Shown here in pieces: positions 39,935 through 53,016 of a DNA stretch of 64,000 nt. A program made the position numbers and the translations under genes. This DNA comes from Laetiporus sulphureus 93-53 (lineage: Eukaryota; Basidiomycota; Agaricomycetes; Polyporales; Laetiporaceae). Location: the NCBI RefSeq assembly GCF_001632365.1, contig NW_024468510.1:1120074-1184073 (forward strand), in the 5' to 3' direction. Within the stretch, counting starts at the first letter, position 1, and every line of letters starts with the position of its first letter. The notes under the pieces are model-generated. The model worked only from the letters and a program-made list of their open reading frames with translations. It was not told the DNA's origin and did not search any database.

Positions 39935-41221
39935 TCTGATGGAGTAAGGGGAAAGTATGGATGGCGGTGATGGGTCCCTCGAACGAACTACGACGATGGG
40001 CAGACTATATATGATGGTTGAGTGCACGCTTTCGTCTCATTGCACAATATCAATGTCGACGTCTCGAGCCTCGGGCCTCGAGGCGATCGCACAAGTCACT
40101 CGGAGGTGCCATTGGCCAAGATTGCGGAAACTCTGGCATGTGGCAAATGCTGGTTTCTGTGACGGTGTGAACTTATCAAATATTAACACTCACCCTAGAC
40201 CCATTTACAGATACCACACCGCGTAGCATCCATAGTAGGTGAGGTTCCAAATGGCGAAAGACTAGCGTTCCTGTTGAAGACCAGCAAGAGCACGACCTTG
40301 ATGGTATTAAACAAGACAAACTGAGACAGTCCAAGTTGTGCTTGCATCCTTCCTTCTCAGTCCTAATACACACCTTCAAACGCGGAGATCGGACATGAAC
40401 GAGGACTTGCAGTATCCGCGATCAGCTGGTACCCAGAGCGGCCATCAATGGTGCACACGCTGGCTCGGCTGTATCCCGCGAGTTCTAACAACACTGTCGC
40501 GATCATGCAATAACGAGTAACGCGTGCGGCGCTGGACACATCCAATGCCATGAATTGCTGATCAGCGCGTGGTGAGAGTTGTAGTAACGACAAGGTTAGG
40601 TGGGCTACATAGGCTGCTGGAATGCTTACAAGCTGCGGTGAATTCACGAGGATTGCAACGTGTTGACACACCGCTTTCACACAAGTAGCTTTCACTGTGA
40701 AACAGCCATAGCCCGGGTCTTCGAGTTGTTTTTGCCCTGCAGGGTCTGCAAACGCAGCACTTGCTTATGCACCGACGTTCGCAGTGTAATCCTTCATGCA
40801 GCTCGATATTGCTTTCGCTACGCTGTCTCTGAGCAGAGCGGTGACCGACCATGAATGCATGAAGTATCATGCGCGCGGCTACTGCTCGTTAGTGTTCTTT
40901 AGTGTCGGAACTTTGCCCATCGGACCTCGAATCGTAAATCGCGCCGTACACTCACCGCACGCCTAGGTTTTGTTTTGTTTGCTACTACGGCTACGATTCA
41001 GCCAATGCCGAACACTTTATCTCGTGTGCTTTCAGCTGCTGCCATCTAATAGTTAGTGATAATTGACGTCTCGCAAAATACCAGTGGACGAGCGATCTGA
41101 TCAACTTTAGAACTGTAATTGGCGCCACAACTCCTTGAAGACGCTGTGAATCCTCGTTGTGCATGCTCCCACTTGCTACTGTTGTAGCGTCGCTCAAATC
41201 TGTACATGGCTACAAACGAAG
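39935..41221. other. Gene-poor 1.3-kb stretch upstream of WDR59
   Basis: The left end is the DUF6741 promoter. A minus-strand frame at 40363-40695 (with VTRYCMIATVLLELAGYSR) is vaguely membrane-like and could be a remnant, but no exon chain or family is convincing. Confidence 0.35.
40006..40012 (-). promoter_or_regulatory. TATA box of the DUF6741 gene
   Basis: TATATA on the minus strand, about 72 bp before the start codon at 39934. Confidence 0.45.
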
Positions 41222-44200
41222 ATGTCTAGTGCTGTAACTATTCGTCCGGGCGTCGTGGAACCTCCCTCGACTCCAGAAGATGAAAGTAACTTCAGGCAAA
41301 GTCTGCAGATCGATATGAAGGGGTTGGTGGGAGATGCCGTCGGAAATGTGAGTATGGTGCCTGGAAATGATCCATATAGCACCCTGCTCCTAAGGAAGAA
41401 GCAATGGTGGCGAGAACTCATCCGGACCATCGCTATCTCACAAGGCTGCCTCGCAGTGTTCTGTATAGTTCCAATGTGTCCGACAATATACCAACGTTTC
41501 TCCTGACAACGTTAAAGTTACAAACTAATGTTTGTGATGCATTCACAGATGAGCATAAGCCCAGGAAGTCGAGATGTGGTGCTGGCTACGTACGTCTCGT
41601 GATGTCAATCCTTGAATATGCTTTACATGCTATATGGCTAGACGCAATGGACTGTTCATCATTGATTTGGAGGCGCCCCTAAACGTGCCGCGGTTCGTTC
41701 GAAAATGTCTGCCAGTATAATAGAAAGACCTAACGATGATTATAGTTTTCTCCCTCAAGGTGGCACGTGGGATGTGGCAGACGTCCAGTGGAACCCGCAT
41801 CCTAGTCGCAGTGAATATATTGTATCCACATCGAGCGAGAAACTGTAAGGCCGTCACGCCGCAGTGCTGTGGTTGTTGCTGAACCACATTTAGGCTTATA
41901 TGGAACCTCTTCTTGACTGGGAAGACATCTATTGAACACGTGTTGCGCTCCCATTACCGCGCTATCACGGACATCAACTGGCACACGACTGAACCGGATA
42001 TCGTGGTGAGCACAGGGATAGATTCATGGCTATGGGCATGGGACCTGCGTGCAACGCAGAAGCCGGTCATGGGTGAGTCTATTTCGCAGGGCCAATACTC
42101 CACGCACAACTCAGACTGACGGTCTCCTTGCAGGACTCTGCGCGTTTGGTGGTAAGTATTTCCACGGTCTGTACAGTCACAGTGATAAAGCCTCGGTAAT
42201 TTCACACAGCTGGCGGAACACAGGTTAAGTGGAACCGCCAAGATGGCAACCTTCTCGCGTCTTCTCATCAGAACGTGGTACTGCTTTGGGATCGACGTGT
42301 GAGATTGGTCTCATGTTTTCTAGTATCATCGCTGTTCTTAGTCGGATCTACATACACAGAAAGGATCTCTACCGGTGGCCGAAATCAAGGCGCACAGTGC
42401 AAAGATATATGGGATTGATTGGGCTCACGGAAGTAGCACGGAGTTGCTAACATGTTCTCTTGATAAGTCTATCAAGATGTGGGACACCCAAATTTTCCAG
42501 CCGAAGTTGACCATTCAGACTGCCTACCCTGTCTGGCGAGCGCGGGACCTGCCATTCGGACGCGGTGTCCTCAGTCTGCCACAACGGGGTGAAACTGCAC
42601 TTGAATTGTATGCATATGAGACTCCAGAATCACCGATCGAACTGTTCGAAGGCCACACAGATGTTGTCAAAGAATTTGTATGGCGCAGAGGTGGCTACGG
42701 TAAGTCCAAAATGGCACAGTTTATGTAGGTATAGACTGATGAGGTCCCTCTCTGAAGATAATTCTGAGTTCCAGTTGATAACATGGTCGAAGGACAAGAC
42801 ACTACGGTTCTGGCCGGTGGATACCGATGTCATGCAGGTGAAGTGTTGGTCTGCGTATCTTTTCTCACACTGTGCTCACAAGAGCAGAGAGCGGGAAGAA
42901 CAACCCCAACACATAGCAGTGCCGCTGGAGTACCCAGCAGGAAACTCAAAATTTCTTTCAGCAATGCTCCTGTCGGAATGAACCTGACTCCTGCATTATC
43001 AGCGCCTATAGGCAACAGGTCTATTCTGGCAGAGGTCCGCGCACCATATCCGCTTCGTCCATCGAGGACGAACATTCGTCGGAACCCGTCTCAGCGCGAA
43101 GCATCAGACTCTTCATCAGTTTACCTTGATAGAGATACTTCTGTCGCGCCTACGAAGCCCATTCCTATCGCACAGGAGAAGGGTGGAACGATGACTAGAG
43201 GACACCTTGGCGCGCGATCGGCTCGGATAACCACCTTCGCATGGCTTTCCAGCGTTAAAGTCGGCGCGAAGAGGGACAGTAGCTCGGGTCAAGGAAGTGG
43301 AGCGGAAAAAGGGAACTTGTCCCGCGTGAGCTCAAGATCACGACCATCTTCACTCCTAGATCAACATGTCTCTGGACGTGCACCGAGCTTGCAGAAAGGG
43401 CACGACGCCACAGAAGAGGTAGATGACGACCACCGCGAAGGAGAGGTCGGGCAATCTGTTCAGGACGAGTATGCTTCGTTTTCTTGAGTACTTTATCATT
43501 ATTGACAGCTATGGCAGGATAACCTCAGTCGTCAACAAGCTTAGTGCCTCAAAAGTGAAGCTTGAGAAGGTATTCATCAACTCATTGCCTCGTTCTTCAT
43601 CCAGCAGTATCCTCATAAGTAAATGCTTAGGCAGACCTAACGAAAAAGAGAAGTTGCACCTTCGGATTGCATGGACCATGGGGCGACTCCACCTCTGTGT
43701 TCATCCGGGTGACGTTCACCTTTCCTCGAGACTATCCTGACGCTACCTACCCTCATGGCATTCCAAGTGTTGACTTGGAAAGGAACCCCCTCATTTCTAT
43801 CAAAAATCGTGCATATATTCTCCGGCGTCTGAGGACGATTCGAGAGCATGAGCGGCCATGTCTAGAGAAATGTCTACGATTCCTTCTGTTTGGGGATGAT
43901 GGCGAACAAATCGGAAGACGTCCTGGAATCGAGTCAGAGTCGTCGTCCGACGAAGAGGGAATACCATCAACTCGCACACGTGGACGTCCTAGCTTCTCCT
44001 CGGTGCGCAACGACAAGAATCTGGCTGAACCTCGGACCTCGCAGGGAGTATTTGGAGTCAATGGTAGGCCTAACTGATATGGTAGCAGAGCAATACTGAT
44101 TCATCCTGATAGGAGAACTGATATGTTTTTCACGTGCACCACCACGGATCGTACGCAATCCAATGCGAGAAATGTCTGAGTCGCCGTCCCTCGCCCCTCA

Positions 44201-46082
44201 TGGTGCAGATGCGTCGTTCGGACTGTTCCACTCGCCAGCCTTGGTATCAGACGCAATTCGCAATTTGGGATACGCTGCTCGTGATCGGGATAATGAGTCT
44301 GTCGAGCTTCAACAAGCTGAAGATGCCAACAACATACTGCGTATCATGACCAATTTGTTCACGGTCTCGCAGAGGAAACCTAGGAGGATTTCCGAAAACT
44401 CCAGGCACTATGAGGATATTCCATCCAGCTATTCACTGGTTCCGACAAGACGGAGTACTGTTACCATTAGAGATGCTTCAAAATGGGTCGGGATCGATGT
44501 CGCTGCAGCTGGAGAATACACTTTCTCTGCAACACAGCCCACCGAACTCTGTAGGAAAAACGCTGCGATTGCTATAGCGAGAGGAAGATCCGATCATGCA
44601 AGGATTCTTGGCATGCTAGAGGCTGCATTGACGAGGGCAGAGGAGGATGGTTCGGAACACCTGGCCAGTCACCAACGCACGTCCGATCGAGTGGTCGTCT
44701 ATGTCGTCAACCGAATGTGACTAATTTTTCTCGTTTATACGCTGCCTGATGCTGATGTCTATGTAGCTACCAGGAGCTGATTGCAAGCAAAGATATTCAG
44801 ATGTTGGCCTTTATCTCAGTCCTTCTCCTTCAAACATCTTCCTCGCGTGAGTGTTATATGACTAAATCATCCTCACCATGAACTGTGATCCTGATAAATA
44901 TATTCAGAGACCCAGGCTTCCCACCAGATGACTCCTGACATTAGTACACCTGACTTCAGCCGCTCTCTCAGGCAAAGAAATCCGTCTTTGTCTCCAATCT
45001 GGTCTCATGCATTACCATCCCCGACTACCCAGCCAGTGGCTCCTGCGCTATCTTCACCGACATCCTCTAAAGGCTCATGGTCGAGCCTTTTCACCGGAAC
45101 AAGCATGAAGCAATTCGTGACAGGTATGAATAGTCTCTGATGATTTCGGACGTCCTTGCAAGCCAATGAGTTTGTTAGGTCCAAAGGCTAGATTGTCTAT
45201 CCCAATGTCAGAGGACTTTCGCAATGGCCGCAGACCGTCCGTTCACTACGGGAGTGGGAAGGACATCACTACACCCACCACCAAGTCATGGACGGAAGAT
45301 ACTAAGGTAGACCCCGTATTGTCAGCGGTAACATTTTCGTCCGCGGGACACACACGACACAGAACGTTTTCTCAAATTATCTCCGCACGTCCGTCTCACA
45401 ATGACAGGAAACGACTTATAGTGAAATTATCATCGTTACGCCCGTATTCGCTGTAAGTCTGGAGCGTGGCTCGAGTGTATGGATCTGCACATTAATTCCC
45501 CCCTCTGAGTAGGGTCACGTTACAGCAAGGCCTGTGCAACCAACTGCTTTGTCACATCTTCAGTTATGCACAGATGCTGCTCGCGTGGAATCTTCCCAGC
45601 AAGAGGACCGAACTGTTGAAGGCCGTCGAGAACGACATCCACTCAACCGCGATGGATGCAAGCATAATGGAGAGTCTTGTTGCGCCGGACTGCCTAGGTT
45701 TGCTGGACGATCTCTGTACAATCACAAGTCTTTACAATTTTAATTGATCTAGGGGTCGTGCGTATTTGCAAGCATGGCATATCAGATCCAGAACAAAGCT
45801 GTCCTGGTTGTGGAGGACGAGCAACGGCAATACGATGCTCAGTCTGCCGTCTGCCTGTGAAGGGTGGGTCTTACCTTCTCTTTAAATGAAACCAGTCATC
45901 TCACTAGGACGACAGGGCTCTCATATAGCTGTTTATCATGCATGCACGTCAGCCACGTATCCTGTTGGGAGGGGATACGCGGACGATTCTGTGCTACGGG
46001 ATGCGGATGTCAGTGCGTTCAGCCTCTTTCAACGTTAAGCACGGCTGCCGAGCGGTCGTTGCCCCTGCTATTGGCGGCGTAA
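41222..46082 (+). CDS. WDR59: WDR59 / Mtc5 (Sea3), GATOR2-SEACAT subunit
   Basis: Subunit of the vacuolar or lysosomal complex that relays amino-acid sufficiency to TORC1. The N-terminal propeller spans about 41222-42840: MSISPGSRDVVLATR, WDVADVQWNPHPSRSEYIVS, LRSHYRAITDINWHTTEPD, GGTQVKWNRQDGNLLASSH, AKIYGIDWAHGSSTELLTC and SLDKSIKMWD, ending ELFEGHTDVVKEFVWR. After a Ser/Arg-rich linker comes the RWD domain (VFIRVTFTFPRDYPDATYP) with RTIREHERPCLEKCLRFL. The C terminus carries a RING-like zinc module (HGISDPEQSCPGCGG, CSVCRLPV, SYSCLSCMHVSHVSCW and CATGCGCQC). Length is about 1,250-1,300 residues with some 15 introns. This layout separates it from Mios and WDR24, which lack the RWD. Confidence 0.93.
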
Positions 46083-46513
46083 CAACTTACTGGGCACATG
46101 TTAAAATTTCGTCAACTGGTACGACAAAAGTATTCTCGATAGAGCATGAAGCTCGTTCGACTAGACAGCCTCCTCGAGCAAGTCGTGTCAAGAGCTCGCT
46201 GCTGTTATTGCATCGCTCTTACACATTACGTTAGTCATTGACAAATCAATTGCTCGTTCCGTTGCATCGATCCAGATTCCAAGATGACATTGATTGTAAC
46301 AATTATTCATGTAATCTTATAGCCATCCCATTCATTGATACCTACTCGTACAGTCAATACTATAGAGCTTTGAATCGTTGATCATTGGCACCCGTTGAGA
46401 TGATCAGGCTCGCTGCTCTGTCCGATCTCGCCTTGATAGAGCATTGGAAGGGATTAGGATGGCTGGATTGCATGAATGACATCGTTCCTAGGGGTGTGTG
46501 GAAACGCATCTAC
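46083..46513. other. Intergenic region between convergent WDR59 and P450 genes
   Basis: 431 bp with two 3' ends and no recognisable gene. Confidence 0.4.
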
Positions 46514-48552
46514 TCACCTAATTGTCCCAGTGGAGTAATCGCTAGTAGGCTCGACCACCTGGCCATCTATGACAGGTTTTGCGATGTTAAAGGCAGCCAA
46601 GGACATGGAGCAGGCCAGAAAGAGCGTTGCGTCAGCAAGGTACCTCCCTGAACGAAGTGGTGAGGTTCAAGCCGGTGATGCGCGAACTGCGTTCCTACAC
46701 TGACCTGGGCAGATTCTGTTTCAATAGTGTGAATGTTCATGCAGAATACAATAACATTTACACTCATCGTCTCCCAAAGCCAAACGCGATCTGTCGAGGA
46801 TCCAATTCCACTTCTTTCCCCTGTGTTTCAACGAAACGTTCTGGAATAAAATGATCTGGGTCGCTGTACGTCTCAGGATCATGCAGCATTTCCTGCATAA
46901 CATCGCTTGCATTAGAGTTTTCGATGTCCATTGCACCCACATGCACAAAAAAACCGACCAGACATTGGTGTAAATTATGGTGCCTCGGGGAAGGTGATAA
47001 CCAGCGTGCATGTCGTCCTGGATGAGGCGATGGGCCACTCCTGCGACACGGGCCGTCCATAAGCTCAAATGAGGATCACTTGTTTTTAAACACCGACTGC
47101 CTACCGAGAGGGGTGACCGGCTGCCATCGCAGGACCTCCAGGCAAACAGCGTTAACGTAAGGCAATCGTTCGCGATCTGCAAGCTCAGGAAGCCTCTCGC
47201 CGCCAATTACGGTGTCGATTTCCTCCTGTGCTTTTCTCTGCACGTCCGGATAGCATATCATCGCCAGATAAAAGGTGCATATGGAAGATGCGGTCTGGAA
47301 TACATCCCTACCATCAGCTGTCGCAACGCCAAAGCACCTGAAGAACCAATGACTTGCCGTATCCGCACCAGCTGGTGGCATAAGTAGGATTCAGTGGTAA
47401 GCTTCCGGGTTATCAAGTCGCTTACCGCCATAGAAAGAGGTGGCGGCATCCTGAATGACGGACTCGCGTTCTGGGCTGACATCGTCTTTCCAAAACTTTT
47501 ACACAAAGCTGGACGGTGCTATGCCTGCCGCCTGCAATCCTTATGACACGCAATTAGGCAAGAAAGAACAATCGCACGTACATTTTGTCCCTTGGCGAAT
47601 TCGTACGGAGTTCGGGACATTATATCGTAGTCTGTGGCCCATGCTTGAACCGTTTTCTTCCAGCGAGTTCCAGGCATCCAATCCGGGACGTGCCTCACTG
47701 TGCAAGCTCACCATTGAGTATTATTCTTCTAAACACTATAAATATACTGACAGAAAGGAAGCGTGTCAGCAAGGAATGCTCCGGGAGCAGTCGCCAGCGA
47801 GAACTCGTTGACGCCGCGATCAACAATTTCCACTAGAGGGTCCGTCCCGTCTTGGACTTGATACCCATAAACGAGTTCTAGTGCAGTCGCAGCAGTCAAC
47901 CTAGATCAAAGTTCAATAGGACTGTGTTAATTGATGCTATGGCATGATATATGAACGTATAGAGCTCGTCGATGGGTTTGCGACTGCAACGTATGTGGAT
48001 CATGCATGAGACGCAAGAGATATCTGTGAGCTTGACGTTCTAGAACGTTTGATATCTTCGCTGTGTTCTTGCGTTTCCTATGAATTGAGCATGTAGACGA
48101 CGGGTCTCCCGCCAACGACTACCGTAGTGATGTAAAGCCAATGCGTGATCCCATCCTATCATTTCCCCAGCTACTGTCAAAGTCGGTCGATCGGAGTATA
48201 TAGCGCTCTTTTTCTCAAGCATCTCCATTGCCCGTGTTGACGAGCTTATTATGACGATGGGTTGGTTCAAAAGCTGTATAGACATAATGTCTCCTGTGAG
48301 AATCAAGCTTATTGTCAGATGTCGCGCATAGAGAGTGGAAACATCAACATTACCCCAGCGATCGCTCCATTCACTAAACGTCTTCCATTCATGAGAAATT
48401 GGCAAATCCAAGAGGTTACCAAGCATCGGCCATCCTTTCGGACCGGGAGGCAAATGTGGGGCGGATGCCGAACGCCTGCGTTGTACGATACGCGCTGTGA
48501 GGAAAATGGCGAGCAAAGCTGCCCCAACGTCGAAGAGAGCCACGAATAACAT
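46514..48552 (-). pseudogene. Cytochrome P450, broken copy
   Basis: The membrane anchor (MLFVALFDVGAALLAIFLTA), PPGPKGWPMLGNLLDLP, the I-helix end GADT, the ExxR block CLEVLRW, PERF and FGFGRR are present, so the gene was a microsomal class II P450. Three lesions break it. One base is missing after FIG near 48078, and the frame resumes as NVLERQAHRYLLRLM. The donor after FGFGRR reads CGATGAGT where the neighbouring paralog has CGGTGAGT. The heme-ligand exon then gives Leu-Arg-Ser-Gly-Arg-Tyr-Leu where Val-Cys-Pro-Gly-Arg-Tyr-Leu is expected, so the essential cysteine is gone. A GC-AG intron near 47357 may be functional. The paralog at 49588-51614 is intact. Confidence 0.85.
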
Positions 48553-49587
48553 CCTCGTTGGATGCTGTGCGTAGAGAGTCAACAGAGCCGGTCTTCCAGA
48601 GTCTCTCGTTCATATAGGAAAGCAGAATAGCGCGCCACGCAAGGTCCTGCCAATGAGCAGACACATCAGGGCTATAATGATACCACGTGTCATGGGCATC
48701 AGGATATGCATATACAGACTGAAATGTATGATCTGCAGCTCGGCAGCACTCACTTTTTTACAGTCACACATGCATATCCGCCCTACATCCGCAATCTGAT
48801 GACGACTTACAGTGCAAGCCCTGATCGTAGCTCCTTGTGAAGGGCGCAACAAGTGTGCCTTCGTGAAATGGCAGCTCTTCAAGTAGAAATTATATTGGAG
48901 ACTTACAACATCACGAAGCTGACATATAGGCCATGAGCCGCCATGTAAGCGTGCATAGATACTGCAACGAGGCCGATAAGGAATGAGATGGGATAGCTAT
49001 AGTGCTCAGCTTACCAGGGCATCGAATATCCAGAGGCGAAGAGAATCGCGATAGGGTGTCTTCTCCGAGTCGGCTCCTCGGAGTTGAATATGAAAGAGGC
49101 TCGGGGGAACTGTGCGCCCGAGCTTTGGACAATAGCGTCATGAGGCATATGCATGAGGCCTTGCAACTTTAGTAGTAGCCCTGGTTGATCTGGCCGATAA
49201 ACATCAGTGCAAAGGATTCGTTGGACGTCTTCCCTGTTCAGTAAGCGCTAGCACATCCCACGTTATGGATGGATGCGATTTGAGGCGATTCTATTTCAAT
49301 GCAGGAGCGCAGAAGTACTACAAGAATACAATGCCATCGTACTGTTCCATCATCTGGATCAGCATGTGCTCGTATGGTCAGTGGGGCATGACAATACAGT
49401 TTCATGCTACAGGAGTCACGAGCACCAGAAGGAACGTTGCAAACCGCGGAGTACATTGGGCTTGATACAGGCTTTATGGTCGAGGGTCGATACTAACGGA
49501 TAAGCTCGGCGTTCAGAATGAGGGATTCAGCTTTTGCAGATCGGGGCTTGACGCTGTACTCAAACGGCACTGGGTGACTGTTACTAA
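48553..49587. other. Spacer between the two P450 genes
   Basis: About 1 kb. Small frames (48911-49141 minus, 49265-49503 plus) have no recognisable domain. It should contain the 5' flank of the broken P450. Confidence 0.4.
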
Positions 49588-51614
49588 TCAGTGCCGAGCA
49601 ATTATGATACCCATGGTATAAACAGACCTGATAACGCCACTGGTGCATTCGATAGTTGGTTCAACTACTACGCCATCGACGACAGGTTTGAAAATCTCAA
49701 AAACGGCCAAGGACATGGCGCAAGAGACGAAGATCGACGCGTCTGCAAATTGAAGGCCCGGGCAACTCCTGCGTAGGCATAGCTTTGAGTCAACATGCGT
49801 CAACGACAAGTACAATCAGACTCACCGTCTCCCGAAACCGAAAACAAATGCACGAGGATCTTGTTCGGGAACTTTATCCTGAGCAGGAAGGTATCGTTCG
49901 GGCATGAACTCGGATGGACTAGAGTATGTCCGCGTATCGTGCAAGAATTGCCTATTCGTATCACAACCGTGCCGAATCCAAGCTAATCAGCAAGGACCTC
50001 AAATGAAAAATAGAGAGAATGCATACCATATATTGGCAATGAATGCCGTGCCCTTCGAGAAGAAAAACTCTCCATAGTAGTCATCCTCACTAAGCACGTG
50101 AGGGAAACCTAGAAGGAGAGGTCAGCAAGCTTCAAACCTTCCATAGAGAGAAGCAAACCTATAGGAGCCGTAGGATTCCAGCGCATCACCTCCAAGCATA
50201 ACGCATTCACGTATGGCAGGTTATCTCGATCGGCAAGGGTTGGAAGCCGATCAGTGCCTACTACTGTGTCGATTTCCATCTGCGCCTTCTTTTGCACCTC
50301 AGGATAGCACATCATGGCCAAGAAGAAAGAGGATAGCAATGACACCGTCTAGAGGGACATAGGTGGTTGTTCAGTGCCTATGCGCGTGTCAAAACCAGGA
50401 GAGAACATACAGTGTCGGACCCGCCTATTCAGCACGTAAGCGTGACCCTCTGAGGCATCAAAGGCAGCGGCACGACGCACCGATGTAAAGTGATGCCGCT
50501 GCATCCTTGATGAGCTGCTTGCGTTCCGGGCTCAGGTTGTGCTCAAGCTGACGAGAGGTGAAGCTAGGGATTGCAGTTCCAGCTGCCTGTAGGGACACGC
50601 ATCCATTAGCACGTGGTATGTATATCATGCATCGTAAATTACCATCTGCTGCTCAACAAAGTCGAATGGCATATTGCACATGACGGACACGTTCTTTGCC
50701 ATCGACTTTGCGCGCTTCTTCCACGAGAGGCCCGGCACCCACGAAGGGACGTATTTGACTATGCAGCAGTATATTTCTCTTTGGTCAGTGCAATCAGTAA
50801 AGCTCGGAAGCTGTCAAAGCGCACTGTACGGGAAGACATCGACAAGAAACGCGGCGGGAGATAGAGCCAATGTCGCCTCGGAAACCGCGACGTGCACCAT
50901 GCGAACGAACGGATCATCGTCCTCCTCCGCTTTATATCCATACGCGAGGAGGAGGATTATAGCGCCTGCGGTCCTGTGAGAGATGTAAAGATAAATGTGT
51001 GGAACGAATAACCTCTCTGCCGACAACACTTACTGACGGATGTGTGCGACCAAGTTCTCAGGCCGTCGAAGGGTGCGCAAGAGGAAGCGATGGGTCTGCG
51101 CCTCGAAGAGAGGCGCAAGATCTGCTACCTTCTCGCGAGTGCCGATGAATTGCGAAAACAGTCGACGGGTCTCCCTAAGCTTGGGACCGTACTGCACTTG
51201 AGAACCTATACGATCCCAGCCTACCATCTCTCCCGCAACAACGAACGTCGGCCGAGCAGAGTAGATCGAGCTCCGCTTCTCGAATAGGTCCATGGCAATT
51301 TGGGACGAATTGATGATTACCATGCGTCGTCCAAGCAAGCTTATGGACATGAGGTCACCTAGGCAATGTTGAATGAGCATTCACAAATGGAGGCTCAAAA
51401 ACGACGAGTTGTGCTTACCCCATCTCTGGCCCCATTCTGCGAATCTCTTCCACTGTTGCGTGGTAGGCATATCGAAGATGTTACCGATCAGGGGCCATCC
51501 TTGCGGACCAGGCGGCAAGGTACTAGCACGCCTTCGGTGATGACCGATGGTCACAAGAAGGACGGCAGAGGCTACCGAGAGAGCGAGGAAGAGGACGGTG
51601 AAGTGATTGTACAT
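49588..51614 (-). CDS. Cytochrome P450 monooxygenase
   Basis: Heme-thiolate monooxygenase anchored in the ER, in the group often annotated as O-methylsterigmatocystin oxidoreductase-like; the CYP family cannot be fixed by eye. The anchor is MYNHFTVLFLALSVASAVLL, then LPPGPQGWPLIGNIFDMP, WKRFAEWGQRWGDLMSISL, FIGTREKVADLAPLFEAQ, the I-helix end GGSDTT, the ExxR motif LCLEVMRW, PERYL, VFGFGRR, and after an intron SCPGLQFADASIFVSC with the heme cysteine. It ends VIRSVYTMGIIIARH. About nine introns. The start ATG at 51614 is three codons inside an in-frame GTG and is preferred as a true ATG. Substrate unknown; the SDR at 53017 could act in the same pathway. Confidence 0.88.
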
Positions 51615-53016
51615 TTGTGCCACACTTCATCCTGCCTGTCAAGTAAACGTTTTATACTCTGGCGCATGCCCGATATTACGGCGCACTTGTGTGCGCTCCA
51701 TCAAACACTGATGCATTTCCTCAGGAAATGCTCGGAGGACAGCCTTGCCTGATCATAGCCTAGCGGAACCCAACGACAATTACCGTACCGCTAGGGGGCC
51801 CAAACTGCCATGCTTGGATGGATAGCTAGCAATGACGTCCGGGTTCGTGGAACGGGGTCGCGGAAGACGCTGGCTCATCTTAACTCTACAAGGAAAGGTT
51901 TCAAGTGCACTTCTCGATTAGCTCGCGGTGTTCGATGCACAAGAGCCGGCTATATAGATGCTTTCGCGCACTACCATTCAACCTGGTATATTTTTGAGTT
52001 TCGATTGCTTCATGCCCTTCGGCCGACAAATCAGCGGAGGTTTGTGCGTCAGCGACTACACGAATCAGCATGATCATGAGGGACGCTAAGGGAGCTAAAG
52101 GGACAACACTCGCCATTTTGTCGTAGTGCAATTATGCAGAGCTGTTCTCGTCCCTCATGCAGAAGCGGATAGGCGTTCTCGGTGCCACCTATGACGAGAT
52201 GTAACGACGGTGGAGGCAAGAACATTTGCTCCCCGATTAATGAACATGCCCTGACGCCACAATTGAACGTGTTACATGAGTGGTTGTGTTGAGAAGATAG
52301 CAACCGCAAATTTGGACATCTATAGAGGCTCCTGCCCGATCTTGCACGGGGGCCGAGGCATACGCGCGGGCGGAGGCAAGGAGTATGAATGGACGGCGCT
52401 TTTTTCGTCCACCATATATAGGCGCCCGTCTCGGGGACGACAGCATGCTAGCGCCCGGCAAGTCTGTCTAGGTCTTCCTGCTGCGTCATGGACATCAGAA
52501 ACGAGGCAGGAGCACTGGCGAGTTTCGCCTACGATCGGGGGGAAGCAAGAGAGGGAGCCCATTCTAAGGTCGGGAAGGCATCGTCGGTAGTCGTTAGTTC
52601 GTAAGATAGGGCCGTGGTAACCGGCCAAACCTACGCTAGCGCTAGCCGCACGAACAGCATTCGGAGGCATGGCTTCTGATGAGGATTACGACGCTGGCAT
52701 CAATCATGAAACTGGCATCCGATAGCAAGATTCCTTCTGATCCGTTGGATTGCCAAACTTGAACTGCAAACACACCGAGAGGACCGCACCTTGATGTTGC
52801 GTGGTCCTCGGACGCCGTCAGAAAGCTGACATTTACTCTGCGAGAAGGCGACGGTCTCTGAGCGTTCCGAATCGGCGAGAGGCCGCGACACACGTGACCG
52901 TGTTGCGGCGTTCGCGCGTATCGATTGAGAGTCTGAGACGCGCCTGCCCTTACTCGTCTGCAGTGGTCTCTCCGAACTCTCAGAACAATTCTTTTGCGAA
53001 CCTTTACTTCCACACC
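51615..53016. other. Intergenic 1.4 kb between divergent P450 and SDR genes
   Basis: Shared upstream region. A symmetrical TATA-like ACCATATATAGGCG lies at 52411-52424, about 600 bp before the SDR start, too far for that gene unless it has a long or spliced leader. Open frames around it are not recognisable. Confidence 0.4.

Noticed and set aside
40363..40695. Minus-strand 110-codon frame as a gene or a DUF6533-like remnant
   Set aside because: Only one hydrophobic patch; no ATG context, splice chain or motif beyond a weak resemblance.
46385..46651. Plus-strand frame over the P450 C terminus
   Set aside because: The minus strand encodes the P450 L-helix region with matching paralog sequence; the plus frame is a shadow.
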